A DNA stretch of 64,000 nt from Leisingera aquimarina DSM 24565 (GTDB lineage Bacteria > Pseudomonadota > Alphaproteobacteria > Rhodobacterales > Rhodobacteraceae). The position numbers were made by a program, and so were the translations under genes. The notes under the pieces were generated by a model that saw only the letters and a program-made list of their open reading frames with translations, made no database searches and had not been told where the DNA came from. The DNA lies in NCBI RefSeq assembly GCF_000473165.1, contig NZ_KI421504.1, positions 434,596-498,595 of the forward strand. The letters are read 5' to 3'. This document shows, piece after piece, positions 1-8,540 of the stretch. How positions within the stretch are numbered: position 1 is the stretch's first letter; each line of letters begins with the position of its first letter.

Positions 1-2
1 CC

Positions 3-107
3 GTCCGGCAGGAGGAAATCGCAGGCGCAGGCCACGGCCTGCCTTACACCCATACGGAAGAAGTGCTGCAGATCATCGCCGAAAACAACCGCCGCGGTTT
101 AATGTAA
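3..107 (+). CDS. C-terminal fragment of an unidentified protein
   Basis: Only the last 34 codons of a gene entering from the left edge are visible, closed by TAA at 105-107. The tail carries a GHGLPYTHTEE stretch followed by a short predicted helix with a basic end. I do not recognise the family from this little sequence, so no function is assigned. It converges on the MFS gene that ends at 206, with about 100 bases of GC-rich intergenic DNA between them. Confidence 0.55.
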   Translation, partial: VRQEEIAGAGHGLPYTHTEEVLQIIAENNRRGLM

Positions 108-130
108 CACCCGCGGACCGGCCCCTGCGC

Positions 131-156
131 CTTCACCTTTGCAGAAATACTCCGGG
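131..156. repeat. CTTC-CTTTG-AAATACTC intergenic motif, copy 1
   Basis: A CTTCACCTTTGCAGAAATAC core is followed by a C/G-rich run in the gap between two convergent genes. The same core recurs at 4047-4076 (opposite strand), 16245-16266 and 17013-17034. It lies between two arms, CGGACCGG and CCGGTCCG, which could pair around it. I infer a 3'-end or terminator-associated element; the function is not shown by the sequence. Confidence 0.6.
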
Positions 157-205
157 GTCCGGGGCTGGCCCCGGTCCGGTGCATTCTGCAAACAAACCGT
201 CGGCG

Positions 206-1450
206 TTACGCCACCACCGCCGCAGCCCGCAGCGGGCGCTCCTTCACTGGCAGATGCACGATCGCACTGAACGCTCCGACACCAACGCCGATCCACCAGA
301 CAAAAGTGTAATCGCCATAGGCGTCATACATCCGCCCGCCCAGCCAGACGCCCAGGAAGCTGCCCAGCTGATGGCTGAAAAACACAATGCCATAAAGCGT
401 GCCCATATAGCGAAGCCCATAGATATGCGCGACCAGGCCGGAGGTCAGCGGCACTGTCGCCAGCCACAAGGACCCCATAGCAACCGAGAAGATGATCACG
501 CTCAACGGCGTGATAGGAAAGAGGATGAACGCCGCCGCGGCAATGGTCCGCCCGGTATAAATCGCCGCTAGCAGGTATTTCTTGGAATAGCGCTTGCCCA
601 GATATCCCGCCAGCAGCGTGCCACCCACATTGGCCGCTCCGATCAGCGAGATCGCCACCGCCCCAAGCGCCGAAGTGGTGGTAATGCCCAATGAATGCAG
701 CGCCCCGCCCGGCAGGATCGGCCCGCACATCTCGGTCACAAAGGCGGGGAAATGCGCGGTGACAAAGGCCAGCTGATAACCGCAGCTGAAAAACCCGAGG
801 AAGATCAGCGTGTAAGACGGATCCTTGAACGCCTTCATCAGGATCGCGCCCATGCTCTCTTCCAGCTCAGCCTTGCCGGCCGCCTCCGGTGCGCGCATCA
901 GCGGCAGCGTGGCAATCAGCGCCAGCACCACACCGGCAAAGATCAGAAAGATCGTCTGCCAGGGCAGGAAGCCCAGCATCCATTCCGCGGTCGGCGCCCC
1001 GAAAATCTGCCCGGCAGAACCCGCAGCGGTGACAACCGCCAGCGACATCGACCGGTTCTCATCCGAACTGGCCCGCCCGACCACCGCCAGAACCACGCCA
1101 AACCCGGTGCCTGCAATGCCAAAGCCCACCAGCCATTCATAGCTTTGCATTTCAAACGGCGTTGTAGCCCAGGAACTCAGCACCAGCCCGGCGGCATAGA
1201 CAATCGCCCCCATGATGATCGCCTTGCGGTCGCCGATCTTCTCGGCAATGGCGCCGAATATGGGCTGCCCGATGCCCCAGGCCAGATTCTGAATGGCAAT
1301 CGCCAGTGAGAACTCCGAGCGCAGCCAGCCGAACTCCTCGGCAATCGGGATCTGGAATACGCCGAACGATGCCCGCACCGCAAAGCTCACCATGATGATG
1401 ATGCAGCCCACGATCAGAACGGGGGTAAACAGCGGCGTGGAACGATCCAT
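206..1450 (-). CDS. MFS transporter
   Basis: A 414-residue major facilitator superfamily carrier of the inner membrane, very hydrophobic and consistent with twelve transmembrane helices. The N-terminal half contains the short charged loop EKIGDRKAI between helices 2 and 3, where the family's GxxxDRxGRR-type motif lies. I chose the ATG at 1450 rather than an upstream in-frame start because AGGAGA lies at the right distance before it and the first helix begins within ten residues. The substrate cannot be read from the sequence. The overall look (FGVFQIPIAEEFGW near the N-terminus) resembles the monocarboxylate/oxalate-formate antiporter-like branch, which is a weak inference. It is transcribed alone. 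Confidence 0.9.
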   Translation of the reverse strand: MDRSTPLFTPVLIVGCIIIMVSFAVRASFGVFQIPIAEEFGWLRSEFSLAIAIQNLAWGIGQPIFGAIAEKIGDRKAIIMGAIVYAAGLVLSSWATTPFEMQSYEWLVGFGIAGTGFGVVLAVVGRASSDENRSMSLAVVTAAGSAGQIFGAPTAEWMLGFLPWQTIFLIFAGVVLALIATLPLMRAPEAAGKAELEESMGAILMKAFKDPSYTLIFLGFFSCGYQLAFVTAHFPAFVTEMCGPILPGGALHSLGITTTSALGAVAISLIGAANVGGTLLAGYLGKRYSKKYLLAAIYTGRTIAAAAFILFPITPLSVIIFSVAMGSLWLATVPLTSGLVAHIYGLRYMGTLYGIVFFSHQLGSFLGVWLGGRMYDAYGDYTFVWWIGVGVGAFSAIVHLPVKERPLRAAAVVA

Positions 1451-1599
1451 GGCGTCTCTCCTGACAAGCTGCGAAACTTTCAGGGAAATTTGCCAGCCGG
1501 TCAAATCAGGAATTTTGCGCGCATCATTAAGAGATTTTGATGTGATAGTGACCGAGGCGCGCAAGAAGTCTGGTGTGAACCGACCTCCAACCCTCGTGC

Positions 1600-1846
1600 C
1601 TAATAGTTGCGTTGGTCAAGCAAGGCCAAAACTATGTTTTGATCATGCTCATCTTTGCCTAAAAAATGCTCGTGGTCCCAATTCCCCCCCCTTCTCAGCC
1701 TCGTTCGCACAATCCAAAACAAAGCGGGCAAAGGCTTGCATCTCCTTGGCGCTTCTAAAGCACAGTGAAACGCCGACGAGTTCTGGAGCAACTTCTTGAA
1801 TGTCACCGCGTGAGCAACCGTAAATCCTGAAATCTGGAGTTGTCAT
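1600..1846 (-). pseudogene. Frameshifted small protein resembling immunity protein Imm32
   Basis: The reading frame opens at ATG 1846 behind AGGAAGACTT and runs to a tract of eight Gs (C8 at 1684-1691 on the plus strand). There it leaves frame and stops at 1649 after 65 residues. With seven Gs the frame would continue as GGNWDHEHFLGKDEHD and end at 1600, giving 81 residues. The pattern of a short N-terminal strand, a helix with a CANEAEKGG-like end and then W-[DE]-H-E-H is what I recall from the Imm32 family of polymorphic-toxin immunity proteins; that family call is from memory. No toxin gene lies nearby. It could be a decayed orphan immunity gene, a phase-variable gene or a homopolymer base-calling error. 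Confidence 0.6.
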
Positions 1847-2023
1847 AAGTCTTCCTCGAAAAATCTGTTTTGCTAGGTTCCTGTGAAGCAGTAACGATAC
1901 AAAACCTGAAACCCTTAAAGAGCTGCAACACAAAGTAGCCACACAACCTTGCCGGTTCCACACGCAATCGGAAAGACCCGCTCTCCGCTTCCCATCCCCC
2001 GCGCCCCGCGCTATCCCTGTCCC

Positions 2024-3097
2024 ATGACCCATTTGAGCACGCTGTACCGGCAGAAGATCGACGCAGGCGAATTGAAGCCCGATCCGGCCCAGGAAGCCGT
2101 CCTGCCCCATTTCGACCGCATCGCCGAAGGGCTGACGGCACCGCCGGTGAAACGCGGGTTCTTCCGGCGGGCGGAGTTTGAACAGGTCCAGGGGCTCTAC
2201 CTCTGGGGCGGGGTCGGGCGCGGCAAGTCGATGCTGATGGACCTGTTTGTCGACAGCCTCGAAGACATCCCTTCGCGCCGGGTGCATTTCCACGCCTTCA
2301 TGCAGGAAATCCATGCGCATATGCACGAGGCGCGCCAGAACGGGGTCGAGGATGCGCTGGCCCCGGCGGCCAAGGCGGTTGCCGATTCCGTACGGCTCCT
2401 GGCCTTTGACGAAATGCAGATCACCGACATCACCGACGCGATGATCGTCGGGCGGCTGTTCGAGGCGCTGTTTGCAGCCGGGGTCACCGTGATCACCACC
2501 TCCAACCGGGTGCCGGACGACCTCTATAAAAACGGGCTGAACCGGCAGCTGTTCCTGCCCTTCATCGACCTGATCAAGGCGCAGATGGATGTGCATGAAA
2601 TGGTGAGCCCTATCGACTACCGCCAGCACCGGCTGACCGGCGCGCAGGTCTATTTTGCGCCGGTGGACGGCGCGGCCCGGGCCCAGATCCGGGCGATCTG
2701 GACGGATCTCTCCGGCGGCCCGGCGCAGCCGCTGAGGCTGGAGGTGAAGGGGCGCGAAGTGACCCTGCCCGCCTTCCGCAACGGCGTGGCGCGGGCCAGT
2801 TTTTATGATTTGTGCGGCAAGATGCTGGGGCCAGGGGATTACCTGGCCATCGCGGAGGAGGTCAAGGTGCTGGTGCTGGAAGACATCCCGCGGCTTTCGC
2901 GCAACAACTTCAACGAGGCCAGACGGTTCGTGACCCTGATCGACGCTTTGTACGAGGCCAGGGTGCGGCTGATCTGCTCGGCGGCGGCGCAGCCCGAAAT
3001 GCTCTATGTCGAGGGCGAGGGCACGTTTGAGTTCGAACGCACCGCCTCGCGCCTGCGTGAAATGCAGGACAAGGACTGGGGAACCGCCGCCCTATGA
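2024..3097 (+). CDS. zapE: Cell division protein ZapE (AFG1-like ATPase)
   Basis: A 357-residue P-loop ATPase of the AFG1/ZapE family, which in bacteria acts at the division ring under stress. The Walker A motif GGVGRGKS is at about residues 62-69, Walker B LLAFDE at 125-130, and a sensor-like TTSNRVPDDLY at about 159-168. All are typical of the family, as is the length. The start at 2024 (MTHLSTLYRQ) fits the family's N-terminus; a longer in-frame extension from 1949 is proline-rich and looks non-coding. The stop overlaps the ATG of the bestrophin gene by 4 bases (ATGA), so the two are probably co-translated. Confidence 0.93.
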   Translation: MTHLSTLYRQKIDAGELKPDPAQEAVLPHFDRIAEGLTAPPVKRGFFRRAEFEQVQGLYLWGGVGRGKSMLMDLFVDSLEDIPSRRVHFHAFMQEIHAHMHEARQNGVEDALAPAAKAVADSVRLLAFDEMQITDITDAMIVGRLFEALFAAGVTVITTSNRVPDDLYKNGLNRQLFLPFIDLIKAQMDVHEMVSPIDYRQHRLTGAQVYFAPVDGAARAQIRAIWTDLSGGPAQPLRLEVKGREVTLPAFRNGVARASFYDLCGKMLGPGDYLAIAEEVKVLVLEDIPRLSRNNFNEARRFVTLIDALYEARVRLICSAAAQPEMLYVEGEGTFEFERTASRLREMQDKDWGTAAL

Positions 3098-3999
3098 TTG
3101 TCCGCGATACGCCCAGCCGCTGGGAGATTTTTCTGATCCTGAACGGGTCGGTGGTGCCGCGCATCCTGCCCAATATCATCGGCGCTGCGCTTTGGGCGCT
3201 GCTGGTGCTGGTGCTGGACCGCTATGTTCTTGCAATGCCGCAGATCTCGATCGGCGCGATGGGCGTCTTCGGCCTGTCGCTGTCGCTGTTCCTCAGCTTC
3301 CGCAACAATGCTGCCTATGACCGCTGGTGGGAGGCGCGCAAGATCTGGGGCCGCATGGTCTCGGACGTGCGCAGCCTGGCGCAGGAACTGCGGATCTTTG
3401 CCGGCAAAGGCCCGGACGAAGACTATATCCTCACCCGTATCCTCGCCTTTCACCACCTGCACCGCGCCCAGCTGCGCGGGGATGAGGTGGCGGACACCAT
3501 CCGCCGCTGGGTCGGCGGCGAAGACGCAGATCAGCTGATGAAGACGGAAAACAGCCCCAACGCCGCCCTGCGCGACATCGCCACCCGCCTGCGCCAGATG
3601 GCCGAGGCGGGCCGCATCGACGGGTTCGGCCAGCGCGCCCTGGCTGACCGTCTGGCCGCCTTCCCAACCGCGCAGGCCGGCAACGAGCGGCTGCTCAGCA
3701 CACCCCTGCCCTTTGTCTATTCGCTGCTGGTCTGGCGCACGACCTATCTTTATTGCCTGCTGCTGCCCTTTGCCCTTTTGGACAGTGCGGGCTGGTTCGA
3801 ACCGCTGGTGGCGGCGGTGGTGGCCTATGTCTTCTTCGGCCTGGCCGAAGTCACCCATGAATTGGAACACCCGTTCCGCAAACAGGCCAATTCGGTGCCG
3901 CTCAGCGCCATGTGCCGGGTGATGGAAATCTCGGTCTGCAACGCCCTGGGCCGCGATGTGCCGCCCAAACTGGAACCCGTGGACCACGTTCTGGACTAG
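3094..3999 (+). CDS. Bestrophin-family channel protein
   Basis: A 301-residue membrane protein of the bestrophin (formerly UPF0187/YneE) family. Known members form pentameric anion or cation channels in the inner membrane. The signature segment RNNAAYDRWWEAR is at residues 70-82, preceded by two hydrophobic helices (about 22-45 and 53-69). A second hydrophobic pair lies near residues 205-255, and the conserved FGLAEVTHELEHPF follows. It starts inside the end of zapE through an ATGA overlap. The ion and gating cannot be told from the sequence. The gene is followed by a GC-rich hairpin and by copy A of a dispersed structured repeat. Confidence 0.92.
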   Translation: MIVRDTPSRWEIFLILNGSVVPRILPNIIGAALWALLVLVLDRYVLAMPQISIGAMGVFGLSLSLFLSFRNNAAYDRWWEARKIWGRMVSDVRSLAQELRIFAGKGPDEDYILTRILAFHHLHRAQLRGDEVADTIRRWVGGEDADQLMKTENSPNAALRDIATRLRQMAEAGRIDGFGQRALADRLAAFPTAQAGNERLLSTPLPFVYSLLVWRTTYLYCLLLPFALLDSAGWFEPLVAAVVAYVFFGLAEVTHELEHPFRKQANSVPLSAMCRVMEISVCNALGRDVPPKLEPVDHVLD

Positions 4000-4013
4000 G
4001 GCCAGGCGGCATA

Positions 4014-4076
4014 AGGGGGCGCTGCCCCCTCGGCCTTGCGGCCTCACCCCCGGAGTATTTAAAACCAGAAAGAAGC
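4014..4076. repeat. GGGGGC hairpin plus AAATACTC motif (reverse), copy 2
   Basis: A perfect GC hairpin (AGGGGGC, loop GCT, GCCCCCT; 4014-4030) is followed by the reverse complement of the CTTC...AAATACTC motif (4047-4076). It lies in the convergent gap between the bestrophin gene and folC. It probably contributes to transcript 3'-end formation, but this is inferred from position and structure only. Confidence 0.6.
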
Positions 4077-4079
4077 AGC

Positions 4080-4151
4080 GCGCCGCGACAGCGGCGCCAG
4101 GCCCAACGGGATGAGATCTCCAGATCGAAGCCGGGCGGGTGAGCCTCCCCC
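4080..4151 (+). repeat. Structured intergenic repeat, copy A
   Basis: Order of parts: hairpin 1 (GCGCCGC, loop GACA, GCGGCGC), the anchor GGCCCAAC, a short dyad around GATC, then GGGCGGGTGAGCCTCCCCC. Nearly the whole unit recurs inverted at 29963-30030, and diverged versions occur at 30182-30258, 39961-40042, 50428-50517 and 57663-57735. Copy A sits between the convergent bestrophin and folC genes. Confidence 0.75.
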
Positions 4152-4167
4152 GCCGCGGCTGCAAGCC

Positions 4168-5436
4168 TCAGCCGTTTTCGCGCAGGATGTGACCGGCCAG
4201 GTACAGAGAACCGCAGATCAGCACCCGGGCTTGCGGGTCCTTGGCGAGGATCGCCTCCAGGGCAGCCTGGGTGTTTTCGGCGGTTGCTGCCGCGACACCC
4301 ACGGCTTTGGCGGCGGCCTCGGTGTCTTCGGCGCTCAGCGTGTTGATCTCATCCGGGATCGAAATGGCGGTGAGGCTTGAGACATGCGGTGCCAGCGGCG
4401 CCATGTAACCGCTCACGTCCTTGGTGTTCAGCATACCGCAGATCAAATGCGTCGGGCGCTCCGGCAGCTTTGCCAGCACATCCGCCAGTGCAATGCCCGC
4501 CGCCGCGTTGTGGCCACCGTCCAGCCACAGCTCTGCCTCCGGTGCGGTCTCAATCAGCGGGCCGGTTTTCAGCTTTTGCATCCGGGCCGGCCATTCGGCA
4601 CCTGTCATCGCCGCCTCGCAGGCGGCCTCATCGGCGCCCAGATGGCGCAGGGCGGCGAGCGCAGCACCGGCGTTCTGGATCTGATGCGCGCCCAGCAATG
4701 CGGGCAGCGGCAGATCCAGCAGGCCGGTTTCGTCCTGGAACACCAGCCGACCGCGTTCCTCGGAAACATGCCAGTGCTGGCCATAGGCAATCACTGGCGC
4801 GCCAAGACGGGCGGCGGTGGCCTCGATCACTTCCATCGCTTCGTCGGGCTGCGGGCCGACCACAACCGGCACGCCGCGCTTGATGATGCCGGCCTTTTCA
4901 GCCGCGATCTTGGCCAGCGTGTCGCCCAGAAACTGCTCGTGGTCGATCGACACCGGGGTGATCACCGACAGTTCCGGCGTGATCACATTGGTCGCATCCA
5001 GACGCCCGCCCAGACCGACTTCCAGCAGCGTGTAATCTGCAGGCGTGCGGGCAAAGGCCAGCAGGCCGGCCACCGTGGTGATCTCGAAATAGGTGATGTC
5101 GATGCCGCCATTCTTGGCGTAGCACTCGTCCAGCACCTCCGTCAGATGCGGCTCCGAGATCAGTTCCCCCGCCAGCCGGATCCGCTCATGAAAGCGGGCC
5201 AGATGCGGCGAGGTATAGGCGTGCACGGACTTGCCCATGCCCTCAAGGCCCGCACGGATCATCGCCTGGGTCGAGCCCTTGCCATTGGTGCCTGCCAGGT
5301 GGATCACCGGCGGCAGCTTGTCCTGCGGGTTGTCCAGCGCCGCCAGCAGCCGCCAGACCCGATCCAGCGTCAGGTCGATGATCTTGGGGTGCAGCGCCAT
5401 CATGCGGGCGAGGATCGCGTCGGAGGTCTGGGTCAT
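4168..5436 (-). CDS. folC: Bifunctional folylpolyglutamate/dihydrofolate synthase
   Basis: A 422-residue Mur-ligase-type enzyme that adds glutamate to dihydropteroate and folates in the cytoplasm. The ATP loop GTNGKGST is at residues 49-56, followed by YTSPHLARFHERI, which is characteristic of FolC. Later come GLGGRLDATNV and the SIDHEQFLG stretch with its metal-binding histidine. I prefer the ATG at 5436, preceded by CAGGACCAGG, over upstream in-frame ATGs that lack a ribosome site. It lies downstream of accD, in the accD-folC order common in proteobacteria, with a hairpin in the 106-base gap. Confidence 0.93.
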   Translation of the reverse strand: MTQTSDAILARMMALHPKIIDLTLDRVWRLLAALDNPQDKLPPVIHLAGTNGKGSTQAMIRAGLEGMGKSVHAYTSPHLARFHERIRLAGELISEPHLTEVLDECYAKNGGIDITYFEITTVAGLLAFARTPADYTLLEVGLGGRLDATNVITPELSVITPVSIDHEQFLGDTLAKIAAEKAGIIKRGVPVVVGPQPDEAMEVIEATAARLGAPVIAYGQHWHVSEERGRLVFQDETGLLDLPLPALLGAHQIQNAGAALAALRHLGADEAACEAAMTGAEWPARMQKLKTGPLIETAPEAELWLDGGHNAAAGIALADVLAKLPERPTHLICGMLNTKDVSGYMAPLAPHVSSLTAISIPDEINTLSAEDTEAAAKAVGVAAATAENTQAALEAILAKDPQARVLICGSLYLAGHILRENG

Positions 5437-5480
5437 CAGCCTGGTCCTGTCAGATAGGATAGTCATAGGTGGCAAAGAAC

Positions 5481-5508
5481 AGCGCCCGCCCTGGGAAGGA
5501 CGGGCGCT
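5481..5508 (-). terminator. Hairpin between accD and folC
   Basis: An 8-bp perfect stem (AGCGCCCG / CGGGCGCT) encloses a 12-base loop between the end of accD and the start of folC. There is no T-run on the transcribed strand, so it is more likely an attenuating or RNA-stabilising hairpin than a full intrinsic terminator. Confidence 0.4.
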
Positions 5509-5542
5509 GACCGGCCTTGCGGCCATGCGTTTTTAAACCGGA

Positions 5543-6493
5543 TTACTCTGCGGCTTCTTCACTAGGAACGCCATCGGCCGGCGCATTTGCGGCCTTGGCG
5601 GCCTCTTCCTCTTCCGGCGAGGGCAGATCGCCCACCACCTGCGGCGGCAGATCCATCAGCATCCGGATAATGGTGATCAGCTCACCGCGCATTTCGGTGC
5701 GCGGGGTCACCCGGTCCAGCATACCGTGGTCCAGAAGATACTCGGCGCGCTGGAAGCCCTCGGGCAGCTTCTCGCGGATGGTCTGCTCAATCACCCGCGG
5801 GCCGGCAAAGCAAATGAGCGCGTTGGGCTCGGAAATATGCACGTCGCCCAGCATCGCATAAGACGCGGTCACCCCGCCGGTGGTCGGATGGGTCAAAACC
5901 ACGATATAGGGCAGACCCGCCTCTTTCAGCATCTGCACCGCCACGGTGGTGCGCGGCATCTGCATCAGCGACAGGATGCCTTCCTGCATCCGGGCGCCGC
6001 CGGCCGCCGAGAACAGCACCAGCGGGCGGCCCAGCTTCACCGCTTCTTCTGCCGCGGCAATGATGGCATTGCCCACATACATGCCCATCGAGCCGCCCAT
6101 GTAGGAGAAGTCCTGCGCGGCAGCGATAATGGGCGTGCGGCCGATCTCGCCCGCGGCCACCAGCATCGCGTCTTTCTCGCCGGTCTTCTTCTGCGCCGCC
6201 TTTATCCGGTCGGGGTACTTCTTTTGGTCCTTGAACTTCAGCGGATCGGCCAGCGGCTCCGGCACCGCGACCTCTGTGAACACACCGCCGTCGAACAGCG
6301 CGGTGAACCGGTCGCGCGGGGTGATATGCATATGGTGGCCGCAGCTGGTGCAGACGTTCTGATTGTCGCTCAGCTCGCGGTGAAACAGCATGGTGCCGCA
6401 TTCATCGCATTTCTGCCAAAGGTTCTCGGGCACTTCGCGGCGCGAAAAGATCGAGTTGATCTTGGGCCGGACGTAGTTGGTGATCCAGTTCAT
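5543..6493 (-). CDS. accD: Acetyl-CoA carboxylase carboxyltransferase subunit beta
   Basis: A 316-residue beta subunit of the acetyl-CoA carboxylase carboxyltransferase, which acts with AccA to move CO2 from biotin to acetyl-CoA in fatty acid synthesis. An N-terminal zinc ribbon has Cys29, Cys32, Cys48 and Cys51. The crotonase-like fold then shows [13 protein letters not shown] and [11 protein letters not shown], which form the oxyanion and CoA pockets. The start at 6493 follows GGAGAGG. A C-terminal tail rich in Glu and Ala extends past the catalytic domain. Upstream, a 63-base gap separates it from the CPBP protease gene on the same strand. Confidence 0.96.
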   Translation of the reverse strand: MNWITNYVRPKINSIFSRREVPENLWQKCDECGTMLFHRELSDNQNVCTSCGHHMHITPRDRFTALFDGGVFTEVAVPEPLADPLKFKDQKKYPDRIKAAQKKTGEKDAMLVAAGEIGRTPIIAAAQDFSYMGGSMGMYVGNAIIAAAEEAVKLGRPLVLFSAAGGARMQEGILSLMQMPRTTVAVQMLKEAGLPYIVVLTHPTTGGVTASYAMLGDVHISEPNALICFAGPRVIEQTIREKLPEGFQRAEYLLDHGMLDRVTPRTEMRGELITIIRMLMDLPPQVVGDLPSPEEEEAAKAANAPADGVPSEEAAE

Positions 6494-6556
6494 ATTGCTT
6501 GCCTCTCCGGGGGCGCGGTTTGCCCCCCAAATAAGACGCCTTGGCCGCAATTGCAA

Positions 6557-7471
6557 TCAGCGGCGTATGGCAAGCCGCGCTGTCAGCCAGCTGACAAGCA
6601 TCAGCGCAAAATCCACGGCCATCCACGGCCGCAGCGCCTGCACGTCCGCCATCTCGAACGGGATCAGATACAGCGCCAGCCCGTTTAGGCTGGTCGGCGA
6701 GGCAAACAGCAACAGCGCGGTTACGTTGTTGAAGAAATGCACCGCTATCGCCGGCCCCAGGGTACCGGCCCGCGCCGTCAGATCCGCCATCAGCACCCCG
6801 AACAATCCGGCCCAGATAGTGATCAGCAGCGCGTTCTCCCCCGCCTCTGCGGGCAGGTAGTGCCCCAGCGCAAACAGCGCCGACGGCCCCAGCAGCCAGA
6901 TCAGCGGGCTGCTGAACCGCGCCGCCAGTGCCTGCTGGATATAGCCGCGGAACAGGATCTCCTCGGATCCGGTCTGCACCAGCACCGCAGCAACAGACAA
7001 AGGCAGGATGCCCAGCCAGGTCCAGACCGGCAGGTTCGGCGTCATTGGCGGCCCCATGCTGTAGGGCGGCAGCAGCATGATCAGCACGCTCAGCCCCATC
7101 AGATACAGGCTCACCCTGGCGAACTGCCAGATCAGCGGTTTCAGATGCCCGGTGACGGTGGCAAAGCCGCGCTGGTGAAACAGCCGCGCCGCCATGGCCA
7201 CGCCCAGCGACAGAAATGCAAAGCTGCCCAGCAGCACCAGCATAGCACCAGGAGTGCTGCCGTCGGCCAGCCCTTGCAGCCAGGCGCCGGGGAACAGGCC
7301 TGCCACCGTCACCTGCAACGCCGCGGTCATCGCAAAGCTGACCGCCGCCACCAGTACCAGCCCCAAAAGCAGCCGCCACAGCGCGGGCTGCAGCCGGGCA
7401 AAGCGTACCAAGGTCTCATGCGCCCTGTAACTGTGCCCGTCGCTGTACCCGTCTCTGCGCCTGTGCTGCAT
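6557..7471 (-). CDS. CPBP-family intramembrane glutamic endopeptidase
   Basis: A 304-residue polytopic membrane protein of the CPBP (CAAX/Abi) protease family. The three family motifs are present: EEILFR at 170-175, FALGH at 200-204 and HFFNN at 245-249, supplying the glutamate, histidine and asparagine of the active site. About eight hydrophobic segments are visible, starting near residue 33. The start at 7471 is supported by GGAGGACAC directly upstream. Substrates of bacterial members are mostly unknown. It could share a transcript with accD, which begins 63 bases downstream. Confidence 0.9.
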   Translation of the reverse strand: MQHRRRDGYSDGHSYRAHETLVRFARLQPALWRLLLGLVLVAAVSFAMTAALQVTVAGLFPGAWLQGLADGSTPGAMLVLLGSFAFLSLGVAMAARLFHQRGFATVTGHLKPLIWQFARVSLYLMGLSVLIMLLPPYSMGPPMTPNLPVWTWLGILPLSVAAVLVQTGSEEILFRGYIQQALAARFSSPLIWLLGPSALFALGHYLPAEAGENALLITIWAGLFGVLMADLTARAGTLGPAIAVHFFNNVTALLLFASPTSLNGLALYLIPFEMADVQALRPWMAVDFALMLVSWLTARLAIRR

Positions 7472-7626
7472 GTGTCCTCCGGCTGGAATGGCGGCAAATT
7501 GCGCCAACGTTATGCATTGCTGCAACGCCATGGCAAGGCAGACAGCCCGGCGCGCGGTTCACACTTGCCGCGCAGAAGCCCTGCCCGTAATAGAATTGTC
7601 AAAAAACAAGACCGGCAGGGACAGCA

Positions 7627-8451
7627 GTGACCATAATAAGCAACGGGAAACCCGTGCCTTTTCCGTCCGCAGGCGGAAAGACGCCAAGACTGCGCAGGGT
7701 TGCGGCCGCAGCCGCGCTGGCCGGCCTGGCACTGGCAGGATGCAGCCCCGCTCCCACCAGCCTGTCCTTTGCCGCCCGCAGCACCAGCCAGACGCCGCGC
7801 CTCAGCGGCCAGGTCATGTCCTTTGCCGGCGGCGGGGTGCTGCTGGCCGCCCCGGAAACCTATTGCTTTGACCGGCGCAGCAGCACGGCGGATGACAGCG
7901 GCGGCTTTGCCTTGATTGCCCATTGCAGCCGGCTGGACCGGAACCGCTGGTTCGGCTCCCGCAATGCGGCCGTGCTGACCGCCTCGATCGGTCCGGCGCA
8001 ACAGGACGCCGCGGCCCCGCAAGCGGCTGATATCCTGGCCATGTTCCCCGGTGCCACGCTGCTGGAAACCCGCGAGGACCAGCTGCTGCCGCTGGTCCGG
8101 CTGGAGCTCCCCGAAGCCGTCGCCGAGGGTGCCAGCCCGGTTCACTGGCGCGGCGCCTTTGTGCTCGACCAGCATCTGGTCGCCCTGGCGCTTTACGCTC
8201 CGGAGGGCAGCCGTGCCCTGGGCCGTCAAGGGGCGGCGCTTCTGAACGAAGTGACCCACCGCTCGCTGGAAGCCTCCACCCTGCCGGATCTTGAGGAAGC
8301 CGGCGCGGTGCTGCCCAAAGGCCTCCGCCAGTCCCTGCGTCCCCTGGCGCGGCCCGTAACAGCTGCAACCGGTGCCCCGGAAACCGGCAGGACGCCAGCG
8401 CCGCGCAAAAAACGCGGGCTTAGCCAGCGGATTGCCGGTTTATTTCAATAG
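7627..8451 (+). CDS. Predicted lipoprotein of unknown function
   Basis: A 274-residue protein with a basic N-terminus, a hydrophobic stretch at about residues 24-38 and a lipobox LALAGC, so it is probably a lipid-anchored periplasmic or outer-membrane protein. It opens with GTG at 7627, the only start that leaves the signal peptide intact. The middle region is rich in Ala, Leu and Arg and contains two cysteines (YCF and HCS) that could form a disulfide. The tail is proline- and lysine-rich (TPAPRKKRG). I do not recognise the family. The next two genes on the same strand are also of unknown function and may belong to the same unit. Confidence 0.7.
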   Translation: MTIISNGKPVPFPSAGGKTPRLRRVAAAAALAGLALAGCSPAPTSLSFAARSTSQTPRLSGQVMSFAGGGVLLAAPETYCFDRRSSTADDSGGFALIAHCSRLDRNRWFGSRNAAVLTASIGPAQQDAAAPQAADILAMFPGATLLETREDQLLPLVRLELPEAVAEGASPVHWRGAFVLDQHLVALALYAPEGSRALGRQGAALLNEVTHRSLEASTLPDLEEAGAVLPKGLRQSLRPLARPVTAATGAPETGRTPAPRKKRGLSQRIAGLFQ

Positions 8452-8540
8452 CCGCCAGAGGTTACACTGGCGCCAGCGCCCGCCGCATTGTCGCGCGGGC
8501 CGGACCCCGCAACACGGCACAACAGGCAAGAGAGAGCACG

